A stretch of DNA of 64,000 nucleotides, taken from assembly GCA_035763085.1 (NCBI GenBank), contig DASUBV010000339.1, positions 1 through 64,000 on the forward strand, in the 5' to 3' direction. Source of the DNA: DASUBV01 sp035763085. Lineage in GTDB: Bacteria > Actinomycetota > Actinomycetes > Streptosporangiales > Streptosporangiaceae. Position 1 is the stretch's first letter. Every line of letters begins with the position of its first letter. A program made the position numbers and the translations under genes. Shown here piece by piece: positions 8,572 to 16,291 of this stretch. The notes beneath the pieces were generated by a model. That model saw nothing but the letters and a program-made list of their open reading frames with translations. It was not told the DNA's origin and searched no databases.

Positions 8572-9111
8572 CTAGCGGCGCACCCGGAAGTACCTGGTCG
8601 GGTGCCACCACCGGCTCATCCGGTGGAACCCGATCCGGGTGCCACTGTGAGCCGCGCCGTAGGTCCACTGCCCGTGGTCGAACAACTCCACGTGCCCGGA
8701 CCCGAAGAACGCCAGGTCGCCCCGGCGCGCCCGCGCCTTGCTGATGCGGACGAGGTGCCAGCTGCCCAGCATCCCGTACGTGGTCCGCGGCAGGTGCACT
8801 CCGCGCGACCGGTAGGCGGCGAACACCAGCCCGGAGCAGTCGAACCCGCGCGGGCCGGTGCCGCCGTAGATGTAGGGCTTGAGGTGCTGGCGCATGGCCC
8901 ACCGCCAGGCCATCCGCCGCAGCCGCCGCGCCCTGGCCGCCCTGGTCAGGTCCGCCGTGCTGGCGCTGCTGGCAGCGCTGGCACCGGCCGCAGCGTGACT
9001 GACCGCCACGGTGGCCGCCTGGGCGGGCGCGGGAGCGGTCAGCGCGACCGACGTGGCGCCGGAAGCCAGGACGGCGGCCGACAGGACGCCGCAGGCAAGC
9101 CGGGCGGCCAT
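8572..9111 (-). CDS. Secreted NlpC/P60-family peptidoglycan endopeptidase
   Basis: A 179-aa cysteine peptidase that would cut peptide cross-bridges in peptidoglycan. An N-terminal signal-like hydrophobic stretch ends near AQA (about residues 30-32). The catalytic cysteine is Cys92 in GFDCSGLVFAAY and the catalytic histidine is His140 in GSGHVELF; a third polar residue probably lies near His155. I start it at the ATG at 9111, which overlaps the TGA of the upstream SLT gene by one base (TGATG), so translation is likely coupled. It is close to the minimum size for the family, with no extra wall-binding domain. It should act outside the membrane with the transglycosylase-like partner. Confidence 0.85.
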   Translation of the reverse strand: MAARLACGVLSAAVLASGATSVALTAPAPAQAATVAVSHAAAGASAASSASTADLTRAARARRLRRMAWRWAMRQHLKPYIYGGTGPRGFDCSGLVFAAYRSRGVHLPRTTYGMLGSWHLVRISKARARRGDLAFFGSGHVELFDHGQWTYGAAHSGTRIGFHRMSRWWHPTRYFRVRR

Positions 9112-9830
9112 CAGTACCACCCCGAGGATTCCTCGTGCGACCACGCGCCGCACGGTGACCTGTACAGGTCCTTGATGTACCCCAGGCCCCACTTGATCTG
9201 GGTCTCCGCGTTGGTCTGCCAGTCGGGTCCCGCGCTGGCCATCTTCGAGCCCGGCAGTGCCTGCGGGATGCCGTAGGCGCCGCTGGCGTTCGCCGCGGTC
9301 GGGTTCCAGCCGCTCTCCCGGGTCCAGAGCTCGTCCAGGCAGGAGAACTGGCTGGACGACCAGCCGTAGGAGCCGAGCAGCGACATGGCGATGTGCTGCG
9401 GGGAACCAGACGGGGCGGGCGCCGGCGGCGCCGAGGCCTGACTGCTGGCCGCGGCACGCGCGGCCGCGGCCTGCCGGGCCGCTGCCCTGGCCGCCGCACG
9501 GGCGGCCCGCCGGCGCTCGGCCCTGGCCCGGGCCGCCCGCTGGGCGGCTCGCAGCTGCGCCGCTGCCCGTGCCCGGGCGTGCGCGGTCTCGACGTCAGTC
9601 AGGGTGCGGGACAGCTGGCGGGACTCGCCTGCCGCAGTGTCGGCCTTGGCCGCGAGGTCTGGCCGGATCACGTCGGCCTGCTGGGCGGCGACGGGGTCCG
9701 AGCCCAGCGTCACCGCGCCGGTGACGGCGGCTGCCGCCAGGACGGTGGAGCAAGCGGCCGTCAGGGTGAACTTGGATGGTCGGCTGTGCAATCGGAAACT
9801 GGGCAAGGTTGATTTGCCGTGCTGAGACAA
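9111..9830 (-). CDS. Secreted SLT-type (lysozyme-fold) protein with coiled coil
   Basis: A 239-aa exported protein of the actinobacterial transglycosylase SLT-like family. A signal region (about residues 18-50) ends near VAAQQ, an Ala/Arg-rich coiled coil runs from about 60 to 125, and a C-terminal domain follows from about 145. The likely catalytic glutamate is Glu172 in WTRESGW, followed by ASGAYGIPQALPGSKM. Cys164 and Cys227 may form a disulfide. I choose a TTG start at 9830 because GAAGG lies six bases upstream and the same TTG-SQH start occurs in the paralogue at 11095; the GTG at 9872 would give a long charged extension before the signal. The gene is coupled to the NlpC/P60 gene downstream. 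Confidence 0.82.
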   Translation of the reverse strand: MSQHGKSTLPSFRLHSRPSKFTLTAACSTVLAAAAVTGAVTLGSDPVAAQQADVIRPDLAAKADTAAGESRQLSRTLTDVETAHARARAAAQLRAAQRAARARAERRRAARAAARAAARQAAAARAAASSQASAPPAPAPSGSPQHIAMSLLGSYGWSSSQFSCLDELWTRESGWNPTAANASGAYGIPQALPGSKMASAGPDWQTNAETQIKWGLGYIKDLYRSPCGAWSHEESSGWY

Positions 9831-10435
9831 GATGAGCCTTCGGTCACGCGCGATCGCGCGCTCGGCGTCCACCCCGGGCGCTCCGGCCCGTCAGCCGGGC
9901 CTGGCAGCGGCGTGCGGACGGGACGCGGGTCAAGGCGACGAGTTCTACTCGGGGTGACCGTCGCGCACGCTGGGGTGCTGTCGGCCATCCACCTTGCCGC
10001 CTGAACGCACTAGTTCGACCAGAAACTAGCCCGATTTCCGTATGACCTATCTCACAAGCGTGGTAGGATTACACGTACTTATGCACTGATTCCCGACATC
10101 CGCCATAGCCATTCCGCAGGTCCGGCGCGCGCCGTTCGGGATGCCCGGTCGCCAGACCCATGCCGGTGAACCGCGTCACATTGTTACGAGATCCGCTCGT
10201 GATATCACTGAGCGTGCTCAGGAAATGATCTCCCGGAATGCCGCCCGGCCGGCTGTCCCGGCGGCGCCGATATCAGTTCGTGATTGCGCGACTACTAGTC
10301 GCCATAAGAACGCGGCAGCGTTTCCCCGGCGCGGCCCGGCGGCCGCCAGGCCCGCAGCGCGCCGCTGGAGCACCTGCCGCAGAAGCTCCGGCCCGGCGGC
10401 CGGCAGCGGGCCCGCAGGCGCCCGCGCGCCCGGCG
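9831..10435. other. Long leader/intergenic region upstream of the SLT-NlpC operon
   Basis: No gene is supportable in these 605 bases. Around 10010-10110 the base composition turns unusually AT-rich for this genome, which suggests a promoter region for the minus-strand operon. Small hairpins are present at 10010-10029 (CTAGTT arms) and 10208-10221 (CTGAG arms). I looked for the c-di-AMP riboswitch that often precedes actinobacterial wall-lytic genes, but its conserved blocks are not visible here. Confidence 0.4.
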
Positions 10436-11095
10436 TCAGTACCAGCCGTGCGCCTGCCAGAACGCCCAGGCGTCACACGGAGTGCCGTAGCGGCCCTGGA
10501 TGTAGCCCAGGCCCCACTTGATCTGGGTGGCCGGGTTGGTCTGCCAGTCGGATCCGGCGGTGGCCATCTTGGACCCCGGCAGCGCCTGCGGGATGCCGTA
10601 CGCGCCGCTGGCGTTCTCGGCGTTGTAGCGCCAGCCGCTCTCCCGGGTCCAGATGTTGTCCAGGCAGCTGTACTGAGTGGATGGGCTGAAGCCGAACGAG
10701 GGCAGCATCTTGTAGGCGATCGACTGAGCCGTGCCCGGGTCCGGCGGCGGCGCGGGCGGGGGGTTCTGCTCATCCGCGACCGGCCCGGCCGCGGGCGAGC
10801 TCGGCGTGGTGACCGGCTGCACCGACAGCTTCGGCGAGCTCTCGACGTTCAGGGTGGCCGATGCCGCGTCCAGCTGGATCATCTGCTGGCGCGCGTTCTC
10901 CAGCACCTTCGTGGCCCTGCTCACCTGCGCGCCGGCCAGGGCCGCCGCCACCGGGTTGCTGGCCTGCCCGTTCCGCAGCGCCACGTACGCCCCGCCGGTG
11001 ACGGCCAGAATGGCCGCCATGGACGTGATCATGAACACGCCCACCCGCCGGTTCTGCACGGGCTGAGCCGGCGACCGTCTCCGGTGCTGGGACAA
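10436..11095 (-). CDS. Exported SLT-type (lysozyme-fold) protein, paralogue of the 9.1-9.8 kb gene
   Basis: A 219-aa protein whose last about 90 residues match the neighbour closely. They share SCLD..WTRESGW, ASGAYGIPQALPGSKM, DWQTN..TQIKWGLGYI and a terminal GWY. The likely catalytic glutamate is Glu152; Cys144 and Cys207 correspond to the neighbour's cysteine pair. The N-terminal part differs: a hydrophobic segment at about residues 18-40 acts as a signal or anchor, a short helical stretch follows, then a Pro-rich linker (about 98-122). The TTG at 11095 is the start, with GGAAGGA five bases upstream; upstream frame to 11401 is Arg-rich and spurious. The two genes look like a tandem duplication that later diverged upstream of the catalytic domain. 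Confidence 0.83.
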   Translation of the reverse strand: MSQHRRRSPAQPVQNRRVGVFMITSMAAILAVTGGAYVALRNGQASNPVAAALAGAQVSRATKVLENARQQMIQLDAASATLNVESSPKLSVQPVTTPSSPAAGPVADEQNPPPAPPPDPGTAQSIAYKMLPSFGFSPSTQYSCLDNIWTRESGWRYNAENASGAYGIPQALPGSKMATAGSDWQTNPATQIKWGLGYIQGRYGTPCDAWAFWQAHGWY

Positions 11096-11480
11096 TGCGG
11101 TCCTTCCGTCGGCCAGGCGCGCCGGGCAAGCCGCCCGGGCGCGCAGACCGCTGCGGCATAGGGCAGCGAGTCGTGACGGCCCGGCTGGGCAGCTTCGCCG
11201 CGGCCGCCGCCGCCATTCCGGCTCGGCTGGCGGGGGGCTGCTGGGCCCAGCACCGTCGCGGCCTAACGTTGCCAGAACCGCGAGACCCAGCAATGCGTTT
11301 CGGCCGAAATACTGCAGTGCCGGGGCCGCAATTAACTCTCCGTTGATCATGTCCTGGCAATACGTGCCGCTAGAATTACGGGAAGTAATGAAGGCGGGCA
11401 TCGGGGAGCCGGGATGCGCCTTCCGGGTACCCGGCCACCGGATAGCTTTCAGCTATGACTGCGAGTGACGGGATGACACG
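11096..11480. other. Divergent promoter region between SLT paralogue and rhomboid gene
   Basis: No real gene is seen in 385 bases. The segment 11325-11390 is relatively AT-rich and includes TAGAAT (11371-11376). A 26-codon open frame (11388-11468, plus strand) begins at an ATG just after GGGAAG and ends 12 bases before the rhomboid start. It could be a leader peptide but has no recognisable features. Confidence 0.35.
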
Positions 11481-12233
11481 ATGAGCGACCAGCCGTCCGC
11501 GGCCCGGCCGCGCCGCCCGCCCGGCGCGCACCGGTCCTGGGATCTGGGCACCGGCGACCCGGCTGCCGTGCTGGCCGGGGCCCGCCGGGCGTTCTTCGTC
11601 ATGGCCGGGGTCCTGGCCGCGCTGTGGATCATCCAGATCGCCAACTGGGCCGACGGCTACCGGCTCACCTTCTCGCTCGGCATCCAGGGGCGCGACGTGG
11701 CCAGCCTGCCCGACATCCTGACGGCGCCGCTGCTGCACTTCAGCTGGGCGCACATCGAGGGCAACTCCGGGCCGCTGTTCATCTTCGGGTTCCTGGCCGC
11801 CTACCGCGGCGTGGCCAAGTTCGCCGGCGTCACCGCCCTCGTGGTCATCATCAGCGGGCTGGCGGCCTGGCTCGCCGAGAGCCCGCACACCGTCGGAGCC
11901 GGGGCCAGCGGCGTGGTCTTCGGCTACTTCGGCTACATCATGGTCCGCGGCTTCTTCGACCGGCACGTCGTCGACATGCTCGTCGGCGCGGTGATGGCGC
12001 TGTGCTTCGCCTACCAGTTCACGGTGCTCCTGCCGCATGCCGGCATCGGCTGGCAGGCGCACATCGGCGGGCTCGCCGGCGGCATCCTCGCCGGCTGGGT
12101 GTTCCGGGACCGCCGCCCGGCCAGCGCCGGGCCCCGGCCCGGCGGCGCCGGCCAGACCCGGCCCGGCTCCGCCCCGACCTACGCCGGGCCGCGCGCCGAG
12201 CTCCACAAGCAGCTCGACGACCTCGGCCTGTAA
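11481..12233 (+). CDS. Rhomboid-family intramembrane serine protease
   Basis: A 250-aa polytopic membrane protease with about six helices. The nucleophile motif is GAGASG with Ser143, and the partner histidine is His194 in WQAHIGGLAGG. The upstream HFSWAHIEGNSGPLF (His91, Asn95) matches the conserved oxyanion-hole region of rhomboids. The N-terminal 36 residues and C-terminal 40 residues are hydrophilic and proline-rich, and probably cytoplasmic. The start at 11481 has only a weak GGGATG-like binding site. Bacterial rhomboids release or trim membrane proteins; the substrate is unknown. The neighbours (wall hydrolases, methyltransferase) do not point to a specific partner. Confidence 0.9.
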   Translation: MSDQPSAARPRRPPGAHRSWDLGTGDPAAVLAGARRAFFVMAGVLAALWIIQIANWADGYRLTFSLGIQGRDVASLPDILTAPLLHFSWAHIEGNSGPLFIFGFLAAYRGVAKFAGVTALVVIISGLAAWLAESPHTVGAGASGVVFGYFGYIMVRGFFDRHVVDMLVGAVMALCFAYQFTVLLPHAGIGWQAHIGGLAGGILAGWVFRDRRPASAGPRPGGAGQTRPGSAPTYAGPRAELHKQLDDLGL

Positions 12234-12336
12234 CGTCAGCCGCCGCCCGGGGGCCGGCCCGTGGTTTGATTCGCCGCGGCCGCGGACGGACAATACCCGG
12301 GCAAGACGGGATGATCGCCGCGACGGACGGGTCAGC

Positions 12337-13179
12337 GTGACACAGGACAAGGCCGAGGACAGGGCGCCGGCCGGGCCGCCGGGCTGGGTGCCGCCGGGCG
12401 TCGACACCCGCCGCGCCAACCCGGCCCGGGTCTACGACTACTGGCTGGGCGGCACGCATAACTTCCTGGCCGATCAGGATCTCGGCCGGGCCATGGCCGC
12501 CGTTGAGCCCGCGGTGCGGGACATCGCCCGGGCTAACCGCGCCTTCCTCGGCCGCGCCGTCAGCTACCTGGCCGCCGAGGCCGGCGTTGACCAGTTCCTC
12601 GACATCGGCTCCGGCATCCCCACGCAGGGCAACGTCCATGAGGTCACCGCCCGGCACAACCCGCGGGCCCGGGTGCTGTACGCCGACATCGACGCGGTCG
12701 CCGTGGCCCACTCCAAGGCCATCCTGGCCGGCCACCCGACCGCAGCGGTGATCTCGGCCGACGTGCGGCAGCCGGGCGACCTGCTCGCCCAGCCCGGCCT
12801 CGCCCTCCTGGACCTGGCGCAGCCGGCCGCCCTCCTGCTCGTCGCCGTGCTGCACTTCATCTCCGACGACGATGATCCGTGGCAGATCGTGGCCACCCTG
12901 CGCGACGCCCTGGCTCCTGACAGCTACCTGGTCCTGGCCCACGCCACCAACGAGAGCAGGCCCGGCACGATCCGCGCCGCCGAGAAGATCTACCAGCGGG
13001 GCGTGCCCAGCGAGGGCCGGACCCGGTCCCGGGCGGAGATCCTGCGCTTCTTCGACGGCTTCGACCTGCTCGACCCGGGCCTGGTGTACCTGCCGCAGTG
13101 GCGCCCGGCTGACCCCGCCGACGTGCCCGAGGACCCGGCCAGGCTGTGGTTCCTGGCCGGGGTCGCACGCAAGCCCTGA
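12337..13179 (+). CDS. SAM-dependent methyltransferase, DUF574-type
   Basis: A 280-aa class I methyltransferase of the family expanded in Streptomyces and relatives (DUF574). Typical features are the N-terminal DTRRANPARVYDYWLGGTHNF motif region (about 23-43), the SAM-binding FLDIGSGIPTQGN (87-99), the acidic VLYADIDAVAVAHS strand, and the late VLHFISDDDDPW segment. The start is taken as the GTG at 12337 after GGACGG. Family members act in specialised metabolism or have unknown substrates. It faces a decayed gene on the other strand 114 bases downstream; no biosynthetic cluster is next to it. Confidence 0.85.
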   Translation: MTQDKAEDRAPAGPPGWVPPGVDTRRANPARVYDYWLGGTHNFLADQDLGRAMAAVEPAVRDIARANRAFLGRAVSYLAAEAGVDQFLDIGSGIPTQGNVHEVTARHNPRARVLYADIDAVAVAHSKAILAGHPTAAVISADVRQPGDLLAQPGLALLDLAQPAALLLVAVLHFISDDDDPWQIVATLRDALAPDSYLVLAHATNESRPGTIRAAEKIYQRGVPSEGRTRSRAEILRFFDGFDLLDPGLVYLPQWRPADPADVPEDPARLWFLAGVARKP

Positions 13180-13293
13180 CCCGGTTCTTCGCAGCCAGCG
13201 GGCGCCGCACGCCGGCACCGCCCCGGCACGGCCGCTCGGGCCAGGCCCGCCTGCACCGCGCTATGAGCCCTACGACGTCCCCTGCGTCGTGCA

Positions 13294-13669
13294 CTAGCCC
13301 AAGCGCAGCAGCACCTTGCTGGACCGGTCCGGCTCCGCCGCGACCTCGAACGCCTCGGCGGCCCGGTCCAGCGGGTAGACATGGCTGACCACCGGATCGA
13401 CACGCGCGGCCGGGTCAGCCAGGAAAGTCAGGGCGTCGGGCAGCTCACCGGCCAGCCGCAGTGACCCCGTCACCGTCAGCTCGCCCGTGACGATGCGCCA
13501 GGCCGGCTCCGGCGCAGTCGCGCCAGTAGTGGATGTCGGAGCCGCAGATTCCGCCGTACTCGAGGCGCACGATGGCCTCATCCGGCTGCTGGCGGCGCGC
13601 TGGCAGTTCCTCCAGCCGCAGGTCGCCGCGGGCATAGATGCGCAGCGCCCGGATCGTGTGACTGCTCAT
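13294..13669 (-). pseudogene. Idonate/polyol dehydrogenase (zinc MDR) pseudogene with internal deletion
   Basis: The N-terminal frame (start ATG 13669, good GGAGGGG ribosome site) encodes the first about 50 residues of a zinc alcohol dehydrogenase, including GGICGSDIHYWR, the first zinc-ligand region of L-idonate 5-dehydrogenases. At about 13500-13516 the match jumps into another frame, which encodes only the last about 66 residues (TGELTVTGSLRLAGELPDAL... to VLLRLG). Roughly 230 central residues, including the Rossmann domain, are missing, so no enzyme can be made. The remnant sits 19 bases after the gluconate 5-dehydrogenase-like gene, the usual idnO-idnD order. Confidence 0.82.
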
Positions 13670-13688
13670 CAGCGGCTGCCCCTCCGGC

Positions 13689-14507
13689 CTAGGTGACGGC
13701 GGTCATGCCGCCGTCGACGAAGATCACCTGGCCATTGACGAAGTCCGAGGCGCTGGAGGCCAGCCAGACAGCCGGGCCAGCCAGATCGGCGGGAGCGCCC
13801 CAGCGGCCGGCCGGCGTCCGCCCGACCACCCAGGCGCTGAATTCCGGGTCCGCCACCAGGGCGGCGTTCAGGTCGGTGTCGATGTAGCCGGGTGCCAGGC
13901 CGTTGGCCTGGATGCCATGAGCGGCCCAGCTCGCGCACATCGCCTGGCTGAGGCCGCCAAGGCCGGCCTTGGCGGCCGCGTAGGCCGCCGTGCTGGCGCG
14001 GACCAGCTTGTTCTGCACCGAGCAGATGTTGATGATCTTGCCGCGGCCACGCCCGACCATCCCCCGCGCGACGTGCTGGGCCAGCACGAAGCAGCTGGTG
14101 AGGTTGGCCGACAGCACGGCCTGCCAGGCATCCAGCGGGAACTCCAGCAGGTCAGCGCGATGCTGGATGCCGGCGTTGTTGACCAGGATGTCGATCCCGC
14201 CGAGCCGGCCCTCGAGGTCGCGCACCGCGGCCAGCATGGCCGCCTGGTCGGTGACGTCAAAGCCGACGCTGTGCGGCGGATGGAGCCGGGCCGCAGGCAC
14301 GGTATCCCGCAGGTGCGCGGCAGCCGCCGCGGCCCGGCCGGCGTCCCGGCCGTGGACGATCACGCTGGCGCCCGCGCTGACATACGCCGTCGCGATCGCC
14401 GCCCCGATGCCGCGGGTAGAACCGGTCACCAGGGCCCGCCGGCCGGTCAGGTCGAACAGCGAGCCGGGCGCAGCGGCGGGCTCGGCCAGGCTGGCGGGCT
14501 CAGTCAT
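13689..14507 (-). CDS. SDR oxidoreductase, gluconate 5-dehydrogenase (IdnO)-like
   Basis: A 272-aa NAD(P)-dependent short-chain dehydrogenase. The cofactor motif TGSTRGIG lies at about residues 28-35, NNAG at about 110-113, the catalytic serine in INICSVQNKL and the YxxxK pair in AAYAAAKAGL. The C-terminal WLASSASDFVNGQVIFVDGGMTAV is typical of the gluconate 5-dehydrogenase/2-deoxygluconate branch. The downstream idonate-dehydrogenase remnant supports a role in idonate/5-ketogluconate metabolism, now probably broken. The first 17 residues before the SDR core are an Ala-rich extension. It lies 47 bases after the hydrolase gene and may share its ECF-type promoter. A different sugar-acid or polyol substrate remains possible. 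Confidence 0.82.
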   Translation of the reverse strand: MTEPASLAEPAAAPGSLFDLTGRRALVTGSTRGIGAAIATAYVSAGASVIVHGRDAGRAAAAAAHLRDTVPAARLHPPHSVGFDVTDQAAMLAAVRDLEGRLGGIDILVNNAGIQHRADLLEFPLDAWQAVLSANLTSCFVLAQHVARGMVGRGRGKIINICSVQNKLVRASTAAYAAAKAGLGGLSQAMCASWAAHGIQANGLAPGYIDTDLNAALVADPEFSAWVVGRTPAGRWGAPADLAGPAVWLASSASDFVNGQVIFVDGGMTAVT

Positions 14508-14554
14508 GCATCATCAGTCCTCCGCGTCCAGGCCGGCGACGGCCGGGCTCTCCA

Positions 14555-15562
14555 TCATCGTGATAGATCTTGGTCGCCCTGGCGACGCGGGTCTACCCGC
14601 CGACCGCGGTTATCCCCGCCGCCTGGCGCGCTGGTGGCCAGCCGCCGGACCGCTGCGACGACCAGATCGGGACGTTCGGCGGGCAGGAACTGGCCGGCCC
14701 CCGGCACCACCTCGACGGCCAGGTCGCCGACTTGCGAGTGGCCGGCCAGCATCGCCGGCGGGGTGACCGGGTCGGCCGCCCCGGCCAGGATCAGTGTCGG
14801 CACCTCCAGCCGGGTGCGCGGGTACCGGCCCATCACCAGGGCCGGGATGTCGTGGCACACGAACTGCCAGTGCACCTGCTCGCCGGCCCGGGCCCTGGCC
14901 GGCGGGCGGAGAGCGGCCGCGAACTCCTCGGTCTCACCGGGCTCCCACACCGCCGCGTCGGCGGCCCCGTAGCGGAGCAGGAAAGCGGCGAATCCGGGCC
15001 AGTGCGCCAGCACCCGCCGGCCAATCCCCGGGTACTCCAGCAATGCGGTGTACCAGTTCCGCCAGGCGTGCACCAGCAGTCGCCGCCGCACCGGCCACGG
15101 GTGGACGCAGTTCAGCGCCAGGAAGCCGGTGAACCGCTCCGGCGCGGCCAGGCACGCCCGGAAGCCGAGCACGCCGCCGCCGTGGTGCCCGATCAGCGTC
15201 GCCCTGGCCACGCCAAGCGCATCCATGAGATTCAGCACATCCCGTGCCCCGGTGGCCAGGTCATAGCCGCGGGCCGGGGCATCCGACCAGCCGAAGCCGC
15301 GCAGATCCGGGCAGATCAGCCGGTACTCGGGTGCCAGCAGGCCGATCACGTGCCGCCAGGCATACCAGTGCTGCGGGAAGCCGTGCAGCAGCAGCACCGG
15401 ATCTCGCCCGCGGCTCTCACCATCACCGGGCCCGGCCTCGGCGACGTGAAACCGCACCCCGCCCGCGTCCACGAACCGGTGCCGGACACCGGGCACCTCG
15501 GGCATTCCGCGCGCTGGCGACACCCCGGCCGTGGCGGGGCTCCTGGCTGGCGTGACAGTCAT
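14555..15562 (-). CDS. Alpha/beta-hydrolase fold protein lacking nucleophile and catalytic His
   Basis: A 335-aa protein built like epoxide hydrolases and haloalkane dehalogenases. It has the oxyanion motif LLLHGFPQHW (58-67), DLRGFGWSD (86-94), a helical cap (about 150-240) and the acid strand LILAGAADPVTPP with Asp264. The nucleophile elbow reads GHHGG (125-129), so His127 replaces the usual Asp or Ser. The catalytic His motif reads GAGQFLPAERPD, so Gln291 replaces His. Hydrolysis by the normal mechanism seems impossible; it may bind ligands or be decaying. The ATG at 15562 has GGGAGG six bases upstream. It leads a probable operon with the SDR gene and the idonate dehydrogenase remnant. Confidence 0.85.
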   Translation of the reverse strand: MTVTPARSPATAGVSPARGMPEVPGVRHRFVDAGGVRFHVAEAGPGDGESRGRDPVLLLHGFPQHWYAWRHVIGLLAPEYRLICPDLRGFGWSDAPARGYDLATGARDVLNLMDALGVARATLIGHHGGGVLGFRACLAAPERFTGFLALNCVHPWPVRRRLLVHAWRNWYTALLEYPGIGRRVLAHWPGFAAFLLRYGAADAAVWEPGETEEFAAALRPPARARAGEQVHWQFVCHDIPALVMGRYPRTRLEVPTLILAGAADPVTPPAMLAGHSQVGDLAVEVVPGAGQFLPAERPDLVVAAVRRLATSAPGGGDNRGRRVDPRRQGDQDLSR

Positions 15563-15588
15563 CGTGGGCCTCCCTTGATTGTTTGTCG

Positions 15589-15640
15589 CTACCGGGGAAG
15601 AGGCGGCAAACCACCGTCGCGTTCCCGTGACCCGCGTCAC
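15589..15640 (-). promoter_or_regulatory. ECF-type promoter P1 (minus strand), mirrored copy
   Basis: Read on the minus strand: a dyad GTGAC-N4-GTCAC runs straight into GGGAAC (all within 15620-15640). After a 17-base spacer comes CCTCTTCCCCGGTAG (15589-15603). It points toward the hydrolase gene starting at 15562. The same arrangement, with identical spacing, points the other way at 15709-15760. Confidence 0.65.
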
Positions 15641-15708
15641 ACCGTGACCCGGACTCACCCGCGGATGCCACGGCCCAAAACCCATAGCGGCTCGGCCCAC
15701 CTGCAAAT

Positions 15709-15770
15709 GTGACCGCCGTCACGGGAACGTCAGGCGATCAGCCCTCCTCTTCCTCGGTAGGTGACCTACC
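15709..15770 (+). promoter_or_regulatory. ECF-type promoter P2 (plus strand) plus adjacent dyad
   Basis: GTGAC-N4-GTCAC runs into GGGAAC (15709-15728), followed 17 bases later by CCTCTTCCTCGGTAG (15746-15760), which differs from the mirrored copy by one base. The end merges into a perfect dyad GGTAGGT-G-ACCTACC (15756-15770) just before the ribosome binding site of the secreted-hydrolase pseudogene. The ECF sigma gene 0.5 kb downstream is the natural candidate to read it. Confidence 0.65.
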
Positions 15771-15781
15771 AAGGAGGACTG

Positions 15782-16290
15782 ATGAAAGCTCGAGCGACGA
15801 TGGCAGCGATCGCGGCCGCTGCATTGTCAGCCGGGACAATCGCGGCGGCACCCGCCGCGTCTGCCGCGCCAGCGGCGCTGACGGCGCCCAGCCGCGAGGT
15901 GTATGTATCGATGCCGGGAGCGGCCGGGCCAGGTCCGGCGAGGTACGACACGGTTCATGTCCTTGAGGTGGGCGCGGCCGCTGCGCGTCAGGTGCTAGTC
16001 CTGGCCCCTGGCTTGTTCGGGGCGGCAGGCGGCCTGGCGCCGCTGGCACGAGAGGCTGGGTGGTTTCGCACTCCCGGATCCCCGCCGCCGTCTACGCCCG
16101 CAATGACGCGATGACCCACCTGGATGCGCTGCTTGCCAGTCCCGGCAAGAACACCATGCTGGCAACGCTGGTCCCGTTCCTGCGCAAGTACTGAACACGA
16201 TGCCTGCCGGTTCATCCCAGCGAACGGCCCAACCTGGTCGCCGCAGCGGCGCGGCGGCTGTTCGCCGACGACGGGCCGGGCAGCGGCCAT
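15782..16290 (+). pseudogene. Secreted alpha/beta-hydrolase pseudogene
   Basis: An excellent AAGGAGG site precedes the ATG at 15782. The frame encodes a clear signal peptide (to about residue 29, AASAA) and a hydrolase start with VLVLAPGLFGAAGGLAPLAREA, then runs into a stop at 16114. Further coding remnants continue in other frames: a stretch ending in VPFLRKY with a stop near 16190, and PVHPSERPNLVAAAARRLF at about 16210-16270, which looks like the C-terminus of the same family. The catalytic core is missing. Frame jumps and lost sequence indicate decay rather than a short gene. Confidence 0.65.
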
Positions 16291-16291
16291 A

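Noticed and set aside
9831..10435. c-di-AMP (ydaO) riboswitch before the SLT/NlpC operon
   Set aside because: Expected from such genes in actinomycetes, but the conserved sequence blocks were not found on the minus strand.
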